This document shows positions 1-10,822 of a DNA stretch of 18,707 nt, piece after piece; the stretch's first letter is position 1, and each line of letters begins with the position of its first letter. Location: NCBI GenBank assembly GCA_003538495.1, contig DPSD01000591.1, positions 495 to 19,201 on the forward strand, in the 5' to 3' direction. The position numbers and the translations under genes were made by a program. Under the pieces are notes generated by a model, which was not told the DNA's origin, ran no database searches, and was given only the letters and a program-made list of their open reading frames with translations. This DNA comes from Accumulibacter sp. (lineage in GTDB: Bacteria > Pseudomonadota > Gammaproteobacteria > Burkholderiales > Rhodocyclaceae).

Positions 1-950
1 TCGACATCGATCAGGATCGCGCACGCGCACTCGGCGTCAGTTCGCAGGAACTCTCGGCTTTCCTCAATTCGATGTTGACCGGCGTCACCGTGACGCAGAT
101 GCGTGCAGGCGACCAGTTGGTCGACGTGGTCGCGCGCGCCGCTGGCGACGAACGCTCCCGCATCTCGGCGCTGGCCGACATCAACATCCATACCAGCAGC
201 GGTCGTTACGTGCCGCTGGCGCAACTGGCTAAGATCAGCTTTGCTCTCGAAGATACCGTGATCGCGCGCCGCAACCGTCTGCCGACGGTCAGCGTACGTG
301 CCGACCTCCGCGACGGCATGCAGGCGCCCGCCGTCACCGCCCAGATCGATCCCCTGCTCGACGCGCTGCGCGCCCAGTTGCCGCCCGGTTTTCGTATCGA
401 GGCCGGAGGGGCCAGCGAGGAGTCGGCCAAGGGCGAGAATTCGATCAAGGCGGTGATGCCGTTGATGCTGGTTGGTGTCATCACCTTGCTGATGATCCAG
501 TTGCAGAATGTCGGCCGCATGTTGCTGGTACTGCTCACGGCACCGCTCGGGCTGATCGGCGTCGCGCTGGCGCTGCTGATCTTCCAGGTACCTTTCGGCT
601 TCGTCGCCAACCTCGGCGTCATCGCGCTTTCAGGGATGATCATGCGCAACTCGGTGATTCTCGTCGACCAGATCGAGCAGGACGAAAAAGCCGGCAAGCC
701 GGCCTGGGAAGCAATCATCGGCTCGGCGGTGCGGCGCTTCCGACCGATCATGCTGACTGCCGCAGCAGCCATCCTGGCGATGATTCCACTGACCCGCAGC
801 GTCTTCTGGGGACCGATGGCAGTCGCCATCATGGGCGGGCTGATCGTCGCCACGCTGCTGACCCTATGGTTTCTGCCGGCGCTCTATGCCGCCTGCTACC
901 GGGTCAGGCCGGTCGATGCAAGAACCGCAGGCGCGGCCGCCAAGGTTTGA
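1..950 (+). CDS. RND efflux transporter permease subunit, C-terminal part (5' end outside window)
   Basis: This is the last 315 codons of an inner-membrane RND pump (AcrB/HAE1-type, COG0841). Such pumps use the proton gradient to export drugs or other compounds through a periplasmic adaptor and an outer-membrane channel. The open frame enters at base 3. It reads through a porter-domain segment ([11 protein letters not shown] near the start, then the [11 protein letters not shown] stretch) and a periplasmic part ending near 420. From about 445 to 900 come the C-terminal hydrophobic helices. Seen there are [12 protein letters not shown], the [16 protein letters not shown] loop and the [22 protein letters not shown] segment, which are family hallmarks. 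The stop is TGA at 948-950. An internal ATG at 72 is not the real start, because homologous sequence continues upstream of it. The substrate cannot be told from this fragment. The last 55 bases overlap the convergent kinase gene. Confidence 0.93.
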   Translation, partial: DIDQDRARALGVSSQELSAFLNSMLTGVTVTQMRAGDQLVDVVARAAGDERSRISALADINIHTSSGRYVPLAQLAKISFALEDTVIARRNRLPTVSVRADLRDGMQAPAVTAQIDPLLDALRAQLPPGFRIEAGGASEESAKGENSIKAVMPLMLVGVITLLMIQLQNVGRMLLVLLTAPLGLIGVALALLIFQVPFGFVANLGVIALSGMIMRNSVILVDQIEQDEKAGKPAWEAIIGSAVRRFRPIMLTAAAAILAMIPLTRSVFWGPMAVAIMGGLIVATLLTLWFLPALYAACYRVRPVDARTAGAAAKV

Positions 951-3900
951 GCTTGCGGATACGCACGCCGGGCACGCTGCAGGACATCAAGTGCATCTGG
1001 ATAGCGAAACTGACGCAGATGCCCTTCGATCTCGCCAGCAAAATGGCCAAGGGCAGTGTGCAACAGTGCCGCGTTCTCATCGACCAACTGATTGGCGCGC
1101 AGATTGTCGCTGGCGAGAAGCGCTTCGAGCTCGGCCAGGACACTGCGCACACCGTCCCAATCCGGCGCAAGGATCACCGTGCCGGCGCCGGCGGCGTCCG
1201 GCGCAGCGTCTAGCGCCTTGCGGATGGCCGCGCACACCGCCGTGTAACGCTCGGCAAGCGTCATCACCAGCCCTTCGAGATCGTCTGCTGCGGCATCGCC
1301 GGCGCGCAGCGCTGCTTCCAGGGCGATGCACGCCTGCTGGACGCCGGCGACGCGCAGATTGGCCGAAACCCCCTTGATCGCGTGCGCGCGGCGCTGCACC
1401 TCGTCGTGCTCACCGCTCCGCAGTTGTTGCGGCATCGACACAATCGTTTCGCCGTAACTGTCCACGTAGAGGCGCAACAAACGGCAATAGCTGGCAACAT
1501 TGCCGTTCAGCAGTTGCACCCCGGCGACAGCGTCGAGGCCGGCGATGCTCGTCAGGCGCGCCAGCGTCTCTGACTTTTCTGGCCGCGTTGCCAGCCGCTC
1601 TCCAGACGGAGCCGGCGTGCTGGCCGTGCGGCGGCCAGGCTGGGCGGGAGTCAGCCAGCGCAGCAGCGTCGCAAACAGTTGTTCGGGTTCCACCGGCTTG
1701 GCCACAAAGTCGTTCATCCCGGCTGCCACGCAGGCACGCCGATCGTCCTCGAAGATATTGGCGGTCATTGCCACGATCGGCAGCGCGGCCCGGCCCGGCA
1801 GCGCGCGGATCGCGCGGCTGGCCTCCAGACCGTCCATCATGGGCATCTGCACATCCATCAGGATCAGCGCGTAGTCCCTTGCCGTTGCCATGCGCAGCGC
1901 CGCACGGCCATCGGCAACACTGTCGACGGCGAGCCCGACGCCGTGCAGCAGTTCGAGCGCCACCTCGCGGTTGATCTCGTTATCCTCGGCAAGCAACAGG
2001 CGCGCACCGGCATGACACCGGCGCAAGGTGTCTTCGGCGTCCACCGCAGGCTCGACCAGGGGCGCCGCCATGACCCCGCGACCACGCTGCAGGCAGGCGG
2101 TGAACCAGAAGCGACTGCCCTGGCCGGGCACACTGTCGGCGCCGGCATCGCCACCCATCAGACGTGCCAAACGGCGCGTGATCGCCAGGCCGAGGCCGGT
2201 GCCACCGTACTTGCGCGTCGTCGAAGCATCCGCCTGTTCGAAGGCTTCGAAGATCTGCGGCAATTTTTCGGCGGCGATGCCGATGCCGGTATCCTCGACC
2301 TCGAAAAGTAGCTGCAGGGTGTCGCCCGCCTCCTCGAGCAGGCGCGTGCGCAGGATGACGCGGCCGCATTCCGTGAACTTGACCGCATTGCTGGCGTAAT
2401 TGAGCAGCGCCTGGCGCAAGCGGGTCGCGTCGCCGCGCAGCCACAGCGGCTCCTGAGGCTCGACAATCTCGACCGTCAGGCCCTTGGTGCGCGCTGGCTC
2501 GGCGATCAGCGAAAGGACGCTGTCCAGGATTGCCGCGAGAGGAAAATCGTCCTGCTCCAGAGCCAGCTTGCCGGCCTCGATTTTCGACAGGTCGAGGATA
2601 TCGTTGATGATCGCCAAAAGATGCCGGGTAGCGGCATTGATCTTGTCCAGGCGCTCGCTCTGTTGCGGCGTCGGCGCGCTGCTCTGCAGGAGATGCGTCA
2701 GGCCGATGATGGCGTTCATCGGCGTACGGATCTCGTGACTCATGTTGGCCAGAAAGTCGCTCTTCGCGCGGTTGGCGGCTTCGGCGCGCGCTCTCGCCTC
2801 GGCCAACTGCACCGTTCGCTCCTGCACCATCTCCTCCAGGTGATGTCGGTAGCGGTCGAGTTCGGCGCCGATCCGCTTCTTCTCGGTGATGTCTTCCTTG
2901 ACCGCAACATAGTGGGTAATGCGCCCGTTGGCCTGGCGGATCGGCGTGACGATCGCAAATTCGACGTACTCGACGCCATCCTTGCGGCGGTTGTGCAACT
3001 CGCCCCGCCACACCTGGCCTGCGCTCAGCGCTGCCCACAACGCCCTATACGTGCGCGACGGCGTCTTGCCCGACTGCAGGATGCGCGGGTTCTCACCGAT
3101 CAACTCGACACGCAAATAGCCGCTGCTGCGGACGGCGGCCTCATTCACGTATTCGATGCGCGCGTCGATGTCGGTGATGATGATGCTCTCCGGGCTTTGC
3201 TCGACCGCCAGCGAGAGCTTGCGCAGTTCGGCCTCGGCCTGCACGCGCTGGGTAATATCGTGGGCGAGCACCACATGCGCACGCCGGCCACCAAAATCCA
3301 GCGCGTGCGAGGTGATCTCGACCAACAGCTCGCTGCCATCCCGGCGTCGATGCCGCCAGACGCCGGCATCGACGTTGACCTCGACCTGCGCGACACGGGT
3401 CAGCAGGTGGGGAATCTCCTCCGCTGGCCGGATATCCTTGATGGTCATGGCCAGGAATTCCTCGCGGCGATAGCCGTAGCGGCGGATCGCGGCAGCGTTG
3501 ACGTCGAGGAAGGCCAGTGTCTCGCGGTCATAAACCCACATCGGCTGCGGATTCGCCACAAATATCTCGCGGTAGCGCCTTTCGCTCTCCTGTAGCGCCA
3601 GCATCGCCTGTCGAGCGATGCTGATGTCGGTCCACGCGCCGACAATCTCGACCGCCTGGCCGGCGGCGTCGCGGATCAGACGCAGTTCGTCGCGGATCCA
3701 GAGGTAGTGCCCCTGCTTGTGTGCGAAACGATATTCGTGCACCGTGATGCCGCCACAGGACGCAGAGAAGCGCAGCACCGCTGCACGATCGTCGGGATGC
3801 AGGCCGGCTTCCCACCAGCCATCCTGCAGCGCTTCGGCAACCGTGTAGCCGCTGATTCGTTCGACATTGGCGCTGACCTGCTGCGCACGCGGCACGCCGT

Positions 3901-5412
3901 CGATGAAACGCAGAGCGTAGAGAATGGTCGGGCTGGCTTCGAGCAGGTGTTCGAGCTGCTGTGCAGTGGCGCGCAGCGTCGCTTCGGCGGCATTCCTTGC
4001 GGCCCGGTCGCGCAGCGCCCGGATGCCGTAAGCGAGGTCGTCGGCCAGTTCGACGAGCAACTGGGTCTCGTCGGCGTCGAAGGCCTCCGCCTCGCCAGCG
4101 TAGAGATTGAGCGCGCCAAGGCAGGCCGCGTCGCCAGCGAGCAGCGGCAGTGCGATCGAAGCCGCATGGCCCTGCCGCTGCGCCGCCTCACGCCACGGCT
4201 CGAAGGCGGGATCGCTCTGCAGGTTCTGGGCCAGCACCAGTCGCCGCTCGCGAATCGCCGTACCGGTCGGGCCGTGGCCGCAATCAACGTCATCGCTGTG
4301 GATGCGGACTGTCGCCCCGGAGCCGTCTTCGCAACCGGCTGCTGCGACCGGACGAATCCGGCAAGGATCATCGTCGCCATCGGTGTAAGCGACCCAGGCC
4401 AGGCGGTAGCAGCCGAAGTCGACGAGCAGTCGACAGATGTCGGAGAGCAGGGTCGCCTCGTCGCTGGCACGGACCAACGCCTGATTGCATTCGCTCAAGG
4501 TGCGCAAGGCGCGATGGCTTCGCCGCAGCGCCTCGTCCGCTTTTCTGCGCTCGCTGATGTCACGGACGAAGCTCTGGTGGTAGAGCTTGCCTTCGACCGA
4601 GAAAGCGCGGGAACTGACTTCGACCGGAAAGCAGGTTCCGTCGCGGCGTCGGTGCACGGTTTCGAAGAGGACCCCGTCGGGCCTGGCCGAAGCCTGCCAC
4701 TGCTCCCCGAGGGTGCTGCGGGTTTCCTCGCCGCGCAGGTCACGGATATGCATGCCGCGCAACTCGTCGGCGCTGCAGCCGTAGGCGGCAACAGCCGCCG
4801 CGTTGGCTTCGACGATCTGACCATTCTCGTCGAGCAGGAGAATGATGTCGCGCGCCTCGCCGATCATCGTCTGGTAGTGGCTGGCGAGTGCCAGGTGCTC
4901 TGCGCGCTGCTGGTCGACGAGTTGTTGTCTGCGCAGCGCCTCAGCCTGTGCCTGCCGAAGCGACTCGGCGAGGCGCAGGCGCTGCTGTTGATGGAGCATG
5001 ATGCCCAGGAAGACAACCGCGAACAGTGCGGCGGCGATGCTCAGCGTGATCCAGAAGAGATCGGCCGGTCGGGTCTCTTGCCGCTCGGCCACCTGGCGCA
5101 TCGCCGCGGCGCCGACGATCAGGATCAGAAGCGCCAGTGCCGCCACCGACAGCAGCAGCCGTCGACTGCCGCCGCCGGCCGGGGTCGCTGCTGCGCCTTC
5201 CGGCAGGCGCCGCAGTAGGGCGTACAGCAGCATCGAAGTCAGCCCGACGAAAGCCAGGCCCTTGAGCATGCCGAGCATCACCAGCGTCTCCGGCTGTACC
5301 CCCAGATGCCCGATCAAGGTGTCGGAAAAAAGGATCCAGAGGGTGGCGACGAAGGCATAGATGAGCACCACGCGCAACATTGCCGCGCGGCCATCCGACC
5401 GCATGGGTGTCA

Positions 5413-5416
<4 letters not shown>
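896..5416 (-). CDS. Membrane hybrid sensor histidine kinase: 4TM-PAS-GAF-PAS-PAS-PAS-HisKA-HATPase-REC-HPt
   Basis: This is a 1506-residue inner-membrane sensor. About four hydrophobic segments (roughly residues 13-35, 43-70, 88-107, 121-143) are followed by a PAS (about 180-295), a GAF (320-470), and PAS domains at about 485-605, 615-735 and 735-860. A short coiled coil leads to HisKA, with the H-box [13 protein letters not shown] and phospho-accepting His894. The HATPase has Asn1006 in the N box, DTGIGI starting at Asp1042, and GGTGLGLA. A receiver has Asp1188 in [13 protein letters not shown], and an HPt has His1345 in AHAIKG. It can therefore relay His894 to Asp1188 to His1345 and then to a separate receiver. 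The start is ambiguous. GTG at 5416 overlaps the upstream stop by four bases (GTGA), while ATG at 5413 overlaps it by one (TGATG). Either gives translational coupling to the cyclic-di-GMP gene. The ligand is unknown. The C-terminal tail runs 55 bases into the convergent RND gene. Confidence 0.93.
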
Positions 5417-8052
<2,636 letters not shown>

Positions 8053-8127
8053 GATGGGGCTGCTCCAGTTCGTAGGGACTGGCTAGGCGAGTGCTTTTCG
8101 ATCACTGATGATTACCATTCGACGACG

Positions 8128-8133
8128 ATTTTA
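8128..8133 (-). promoter_or_regulatory. Candidate -10 element for the signalling operon
   Basis: The minus strand reads TAAAAT here, about 75 bases before the ATG at 8052. I see no good -35 at 16-18 bases. The leader between it and the gene also holds a 5-bp inverted repeat, CCAGT/ACTGG (8065-8069 with 8078-8082), just ahead of the weak GGAG ribosome site. The 8053-8204 gap contains nothing else I can name. Confidence 0.3.
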
Positions 8134-8204
8134 CCGGAGAAAGCCCTTGTCGACGGGTGTGCGCCCGCTGTTGGCTTTTTCGGTCAACGTCTCGGCGTTC
8201 TGTG

Positions 8205-9656
8205 TCAGACCGTGCTGAAGCAGAGGTATTTGATCTCGAGGTATTCGTCGATCCCGTGCTTCGATCCCTCGCGGCCGACGCCGGACTGCTTGACGCCGCC
8301 GAAGGGTGCCACCTCGTTCGAGATCAGGCCGGTATTGATCCCGATCATGCCGTATTCGAGCGCTTCGCCGACGCGCAGGCAGCGCCCGACATCACGCGAG
8401 TAGAAGTAGGCCGCGAGTCCGAACTCGGTGTCGTTGGCCATCCTGACCGCCTCCGCCTCGTCGGCAAACCGGAAGACCGGCGCCACCGGCCCGAAGGTTT
8501 CTTCGCGCGCGACGCGCATCTGCGGCGTTACGTCGGCGAGCACCGTCGGCTCGAAGAAGGTGCCGCCGAGCACGTGCCGGCCGCCGCCGGTAACCACCCG
8601 CGCGCCCTTGTTGAGCGCGTCGGCGATGTGTTCCTGGACCTTGGCCAGCGCCGCCGCGTCGATCAGCGGCCCCTGCGTCACGCCTTCGTCGCTGCCTGGC
8701 CCGACTCGCAGCGACTGGACGCGCCTGGCGAGCCGGGCGACGAAGCTGTCGTAGACGCCGTCCTGAACCAGCAGCCGATTGGCGCAGACGCAGGTCTGGC
8801 CGGTGTTGCGATACTTGGCGATCAGCGCCCCTTCGACCGCCGCATCGACGTCGGCGTCGTCGAACACGATGAACGGCGCGTTGCCACCGAGTTCGAGCGA
8901 GAGCTTCTTGATCGTCGGTGCGCACTGCGCCATCAGCAGGCGCCCGATTTCGGTCGAGCCGGTAAACGACAGCTTGCGCACCACCGGGCTGGCGGTCAGG
9001 GTGCCACCGATGGCCACCGGATCGCCGGTCAGCACGTTGAAAACCCCTGCCGGAAGCTCGGCGTCATGCGCCAGTCTGGCCAGCGCCAGCGCGGTCAGCG
9101 GCGTCTGCTCGGCCGGCTTGACCACCACCGTGCAGCCGGCCGCCAGCGCCGGCGCCACCTTGCGGGTGATCATCGCCAGCGGGAAGTTCCAGGGGGTGAT
9201 CGCGGCGCAGACGCCAACCGGCTGGCGGATGGTCAGCAGCCGTCGGTCGGCCGCCGGACTCGGGATGCTTTCGCCATAGGCGCGCTTGCCTTCCTCGGCG
9301 AACCACTCGACGAACGACGCGCCGTAGGCCACTTCGCCGCGTGCTTCGGCGATCGGCTTGCCGCATTCGGCAGTCATCAGCTGGGCCAGGTCCTCGGCGT
9401 TGCCGACGATCAGCTCGTACCAGCGACGCAACACCGCGGCCCGCTCCTTGGCGGTCTTCGCCTGCCACGCCGGCAGCGCCGCCTCGGCGGCGGCAATCGC
9501 GCGCGCGGTCTCGACGGCAGTCATCAGCGGCACCTCGCCCAGCGCCTCGCCGCTGGCCGGGTCGATAACCAGCAGCGTACGACCGTCGCCGGAGGCTTCC
9601 CAGCGACCGTCGATGTAGCAGTTGGAGCGCAGCAGGCGCGGATCACTCAGATGCAT
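8205..9656 (-). CDS. gabD: NAD(P)-dependent succinate-semialdehyde dehydrogenase
   Basis: This 483-residue cytosolic enzyme oxidises succinate semialdehyde to succinate, the last step of GABA and related amine breakdown feeding the TCA cycle. The full length resembles E. coli GabD (about 482 residues) along the whole chain. Seen are TPWNFPLAMITRK, VKPAEQTPLTA, the FTGSTEIGR cofactor loop, LELGGNAPF with general-base Glu255, GQTCVCANR with catalytic Cys289 (and Cys291 two residues on, the pair linked to redox switching in this family), EETFGPVAPVFRF and the NEVAPFGGVKQSGVGREGSKHGI end. The start is ATG at 9656 with GGAGG five bases upstream. No gabT or gabP lies beside it, so it may act as a lone semialdehyde dehydrogenase, and related semialdehydes such as glutarate semialdehyde remain possible substrates. 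It is divergent from the NlpC/P60 gene across 44 bases. Confidence 0.95.
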   Translation of the reverse strand: MHLSDPRLLRSNCYIDGRWEASGDGRTLLVIDPASGEALGEVPLMTAVETARAIAAAEAALPAWQAKTAKERAAVLRRWYELIVGNAEDLAQLMTAECGKPIAEARGEVAYGASFVEWFAEEGKRAYGESIPSPAADRRLLTIRQPVGVCAAITPWNFPLAMITRKVAPALAAGCTVVVKPAEQTPLTALALARLAHDAELPAGVFNVLTGDPVAIGGTLTASPVVRKLSFTGSTEIGRLLMAQCAPTIKKLSLELGGNAPFIVFDDADVDAAVEGALIAKYRNTGQTCVCANRLLVQDGVYDSFVARLARRVQSLRVGPGSDEGVTQGPLIDAAALAKVQEHIADALNKGARVVTGGGRHVLGGTFFEPTVLADVTPQMRVAREETFGPVAPVFRFADEAEAVRMANDTEFGLAAYFYSRDVGRCLRVGEALEYGMIGINTGLISNEVAPFGGVKQSGVGREGSKHGIDEYLEIKYLCFSTV

Positions 9657-9661
9657 GGCAA

Positions 9662-9666
9662 CCTCC
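9662..9666 (-). promoter_or_regulatory. Ribosome binding site of gabD
   Basis: The minus strand has GGAGG five bases before the ATG at 9656. It fixes the start of the dehydrogenase. Confidence 0.7.
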
Positions 9667-9687
9667 GGGATTCTGAAAACAGCAGTT

Positions 9688-9693
9688 TATACT
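9688..9693 (+). promoter_or_regulatory. Candidate -10 element for the NlpC/P60 gene
   Basis: TATACT lies seven bases before the ATG at 9701, with no clear -35 and no Shine-Dalgarno sequence. If it is used, the transcript would begin at or next to the start codon, which would make a leaderless message. It sits inside the small inverted repeat CAGT-TTAT-ACTG (9684-9695). Confidence 0.3.
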
Positions 9694-9700
9694 GTGCACC

Positions 9701-10165
9701 ATGCGGATACGACAGTTCCTCATCGCTGGCATGGTGTCGCTGCTCCTGGCGGCGTGCGGCAGCACGCCCGAACGACCGGCGAGAAGCGAACAGGGGACCA
9801 ACGTGGTGATTTTTGCGCTGAGCCTGATCGACACCGGCTACCGCTTCGGGGGCAAGAACCCCGAAGCCGGTTTCGACTGCAGCGGCATGGTCGCCTACAT
9901 CTACGGCCAGGCTGCCGGCGTCAGGGTCGGTGGCAGCGCGGCCGACATCGCGCGGCGCGGCCGGCCGGTGCCGCGCGAGAATCTGCGTCCTGGCTAACTA
10001 GTGTTCTTCAACACCCGCAACGCGGCTTTTTCGCATGTCGGGATCTACATCGGCGACGACCGTTTCGTCCATGCCCCGTCGACCCGCGGCCAGGTGCGCA
10101 TCGACCAGTTGGCCGCCAGCTACTATGCGCAGCGCTTCGAGACAGCGCGCGCCTACTTCGAGTAG
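9701..10165 (+). pseudogene. NlpC/P60 family lipoprotein (peptidoglycan endopeptidase), interrupted by in-frame TAA
   Basis: NlpC/P60 enzymes are cysteine peptidases that cut peptidoglycan stem peptides. The first part (98 codons) has a lipoprotein signal with lipobox LLAAC (Cys19), the DTGYRFGGKNPEAGFDCSG segment with catalytic Cys60, and ends at LRPG followed by TAA (9995-9997). The same frame continues after the TAA as LVFFNTRNAAFSHVGIYIG with catalytic His112, then DRFVHAPSTRG, and stops at TAG (10163-10165). Family members normally read PGDLVFF, so the TAA sits where an Asp codon is expected. Both halves look well conserved, so the break is recent, an error in the sequence, or bypassed. 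A GTG two codons after the TAA (10001) could restart the C-terminal half. TAA is a normal stop elsewhere in this window, so code reassignment is not the explanation. The start has no ribosome site. Confidence 0.75.
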
Positions 10166-10200
10166 CGCCAGGCCGGCGAGTCGTCGTGCCGGTTGTTGCG

Positions 10201-10662
10201 CTAGTCGTTGCGTAGCTCGACGCGGCCATCGACCACCCGCACCCGGTCGCCCTTGCGCACCGCCGGCTGGTCGCTCTGTTCGATGAAGGCGAAGCCGCCG
10301 TCCTCGTAGCGAATGGTGAGTTCGTAGCGGTGCACCGGCGCGCGCGCCTTGCGGTCGTCCTTGACCGCGCTGCCGGTGCCGACGATCGGCGCCGTCACCA
10401 TATGCGCATCGGGGGCACCGAGATCGCGCCGTGCGGCAGCCGCCGGATCGCGCCGGCCCTGGCCCTCGCCGGTCAGCGTGCGAATCGCAAAAACGACACC
10501 GCAACGCTCGCACGGACCGCTTCGCTCCTCCTGCTGCAGTTCGCGGTAGTCGGCGTCGCCACTCGGCAACTGCAGCGTGCTTTGCGCCAGCGACACGCGG
10601 GGCAAGGCCAGGACCAGCGACTGGATCAAGCAGCCGACCATCAGCATTGTTTTGCGCTGCAT
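10201..10662 (-). CDS. SlyB-like periplasmic protein without the glycine zipper
   Basis: This is a 153-residue exported protein of unknown function. Residues 1 to about 27 form a signal peptide (MQRKTMLMVGCLIQ, hydrophobic core, cleavage near SLAQ). The mature part begins with a polar stretch, then CERCGVVFAIRTL, a charged linker, and a C-terminal half with YELTIRYEDGG and GDRVRVVDGRVEL. The CGxV start and the GDRVRVVDG end resemble the outer-membrane SlyB/Pcp-type glycine-zipper proteins common in betaproteobacteria. The Gly-rich membrane hairpin that normally lies between them is missing. The start chosen is ATG at 10662, preceded by GAGGAG eight to nine bases upstream. An in-frame GTG/TTG-type start further up would spoil the signal peptide. 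It is convergent with the NlpC/P60 gene and divergent from the antiporter gene. The family link is by eye only. Confidence 0.6.
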   Translation of the reverse strand: MQRKTMLMVGCLIQSLVLALPRVSLAQSTLQLPSGDADYRELQQEERSGPCERCGVVFAIRTLTGEGQGRRDPAAAARRDLGAPDAHMVTAPIVGTGSAVKDDRKARAPVHRYELTIRYEDGGFAFIEQSDQPAVRKGDRVRVVDGRVELRND

Positions 10663-10731
10663 CCCCAGCACTCCTCGACAAACGGTTGCGACTCGCACCT
10701 CGCTGAACGCGCGGCACCGGCCGGACCAGTG

Positions 10732-10759
10732 ATCTTAGCACTCGCCGGGCCGGCGCCAA
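10732..10759 (-). promoter_or_regulatory. Candidate sigma-70-like promoter for the SlyB-like gene
   Basis: On the minus strand TTGGCG (10759-10754) is followed after 16 bases by TAAGAT (10737-10732), about 70 bases before the ATG at 10662. Both hexamers and the spacing are close to a housekeeping promoter. Confidence 0.4.
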
Positions 10760-10822
10760 CAGCGCAAAAGAACGCTAGTATGTGGCTGTTCGCCCGCCTT
10801 GTTGAACTCCCGGGAACGTACC

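Noticed and set aside
3707..5218. 503-codon plus-strand open frame
   Set aside because: It is antisense to the PAS and GAF part of the kinase, and no protein motif is seen.
8155..8204. Possible terminator after gabD (GTTG/CAAC around an A-run)
   Set aside because: The stem is only about four pairs and no T-run follows in the right direction, so it is indistinguishable from chance.
8157..9809. 550-codon plus-strand open frame
   Set aside because: It is antisense to gabD and also runs over the NlpC start. It has no recognisable domain.
10166..10200. CCGGC/GCCGG repeat between the NlpC and SlyB-like genes
   Set aside because: It is a 5-bp stem with a 10-base loop and no T-run, as expected by chance in sequence this GC-rich.
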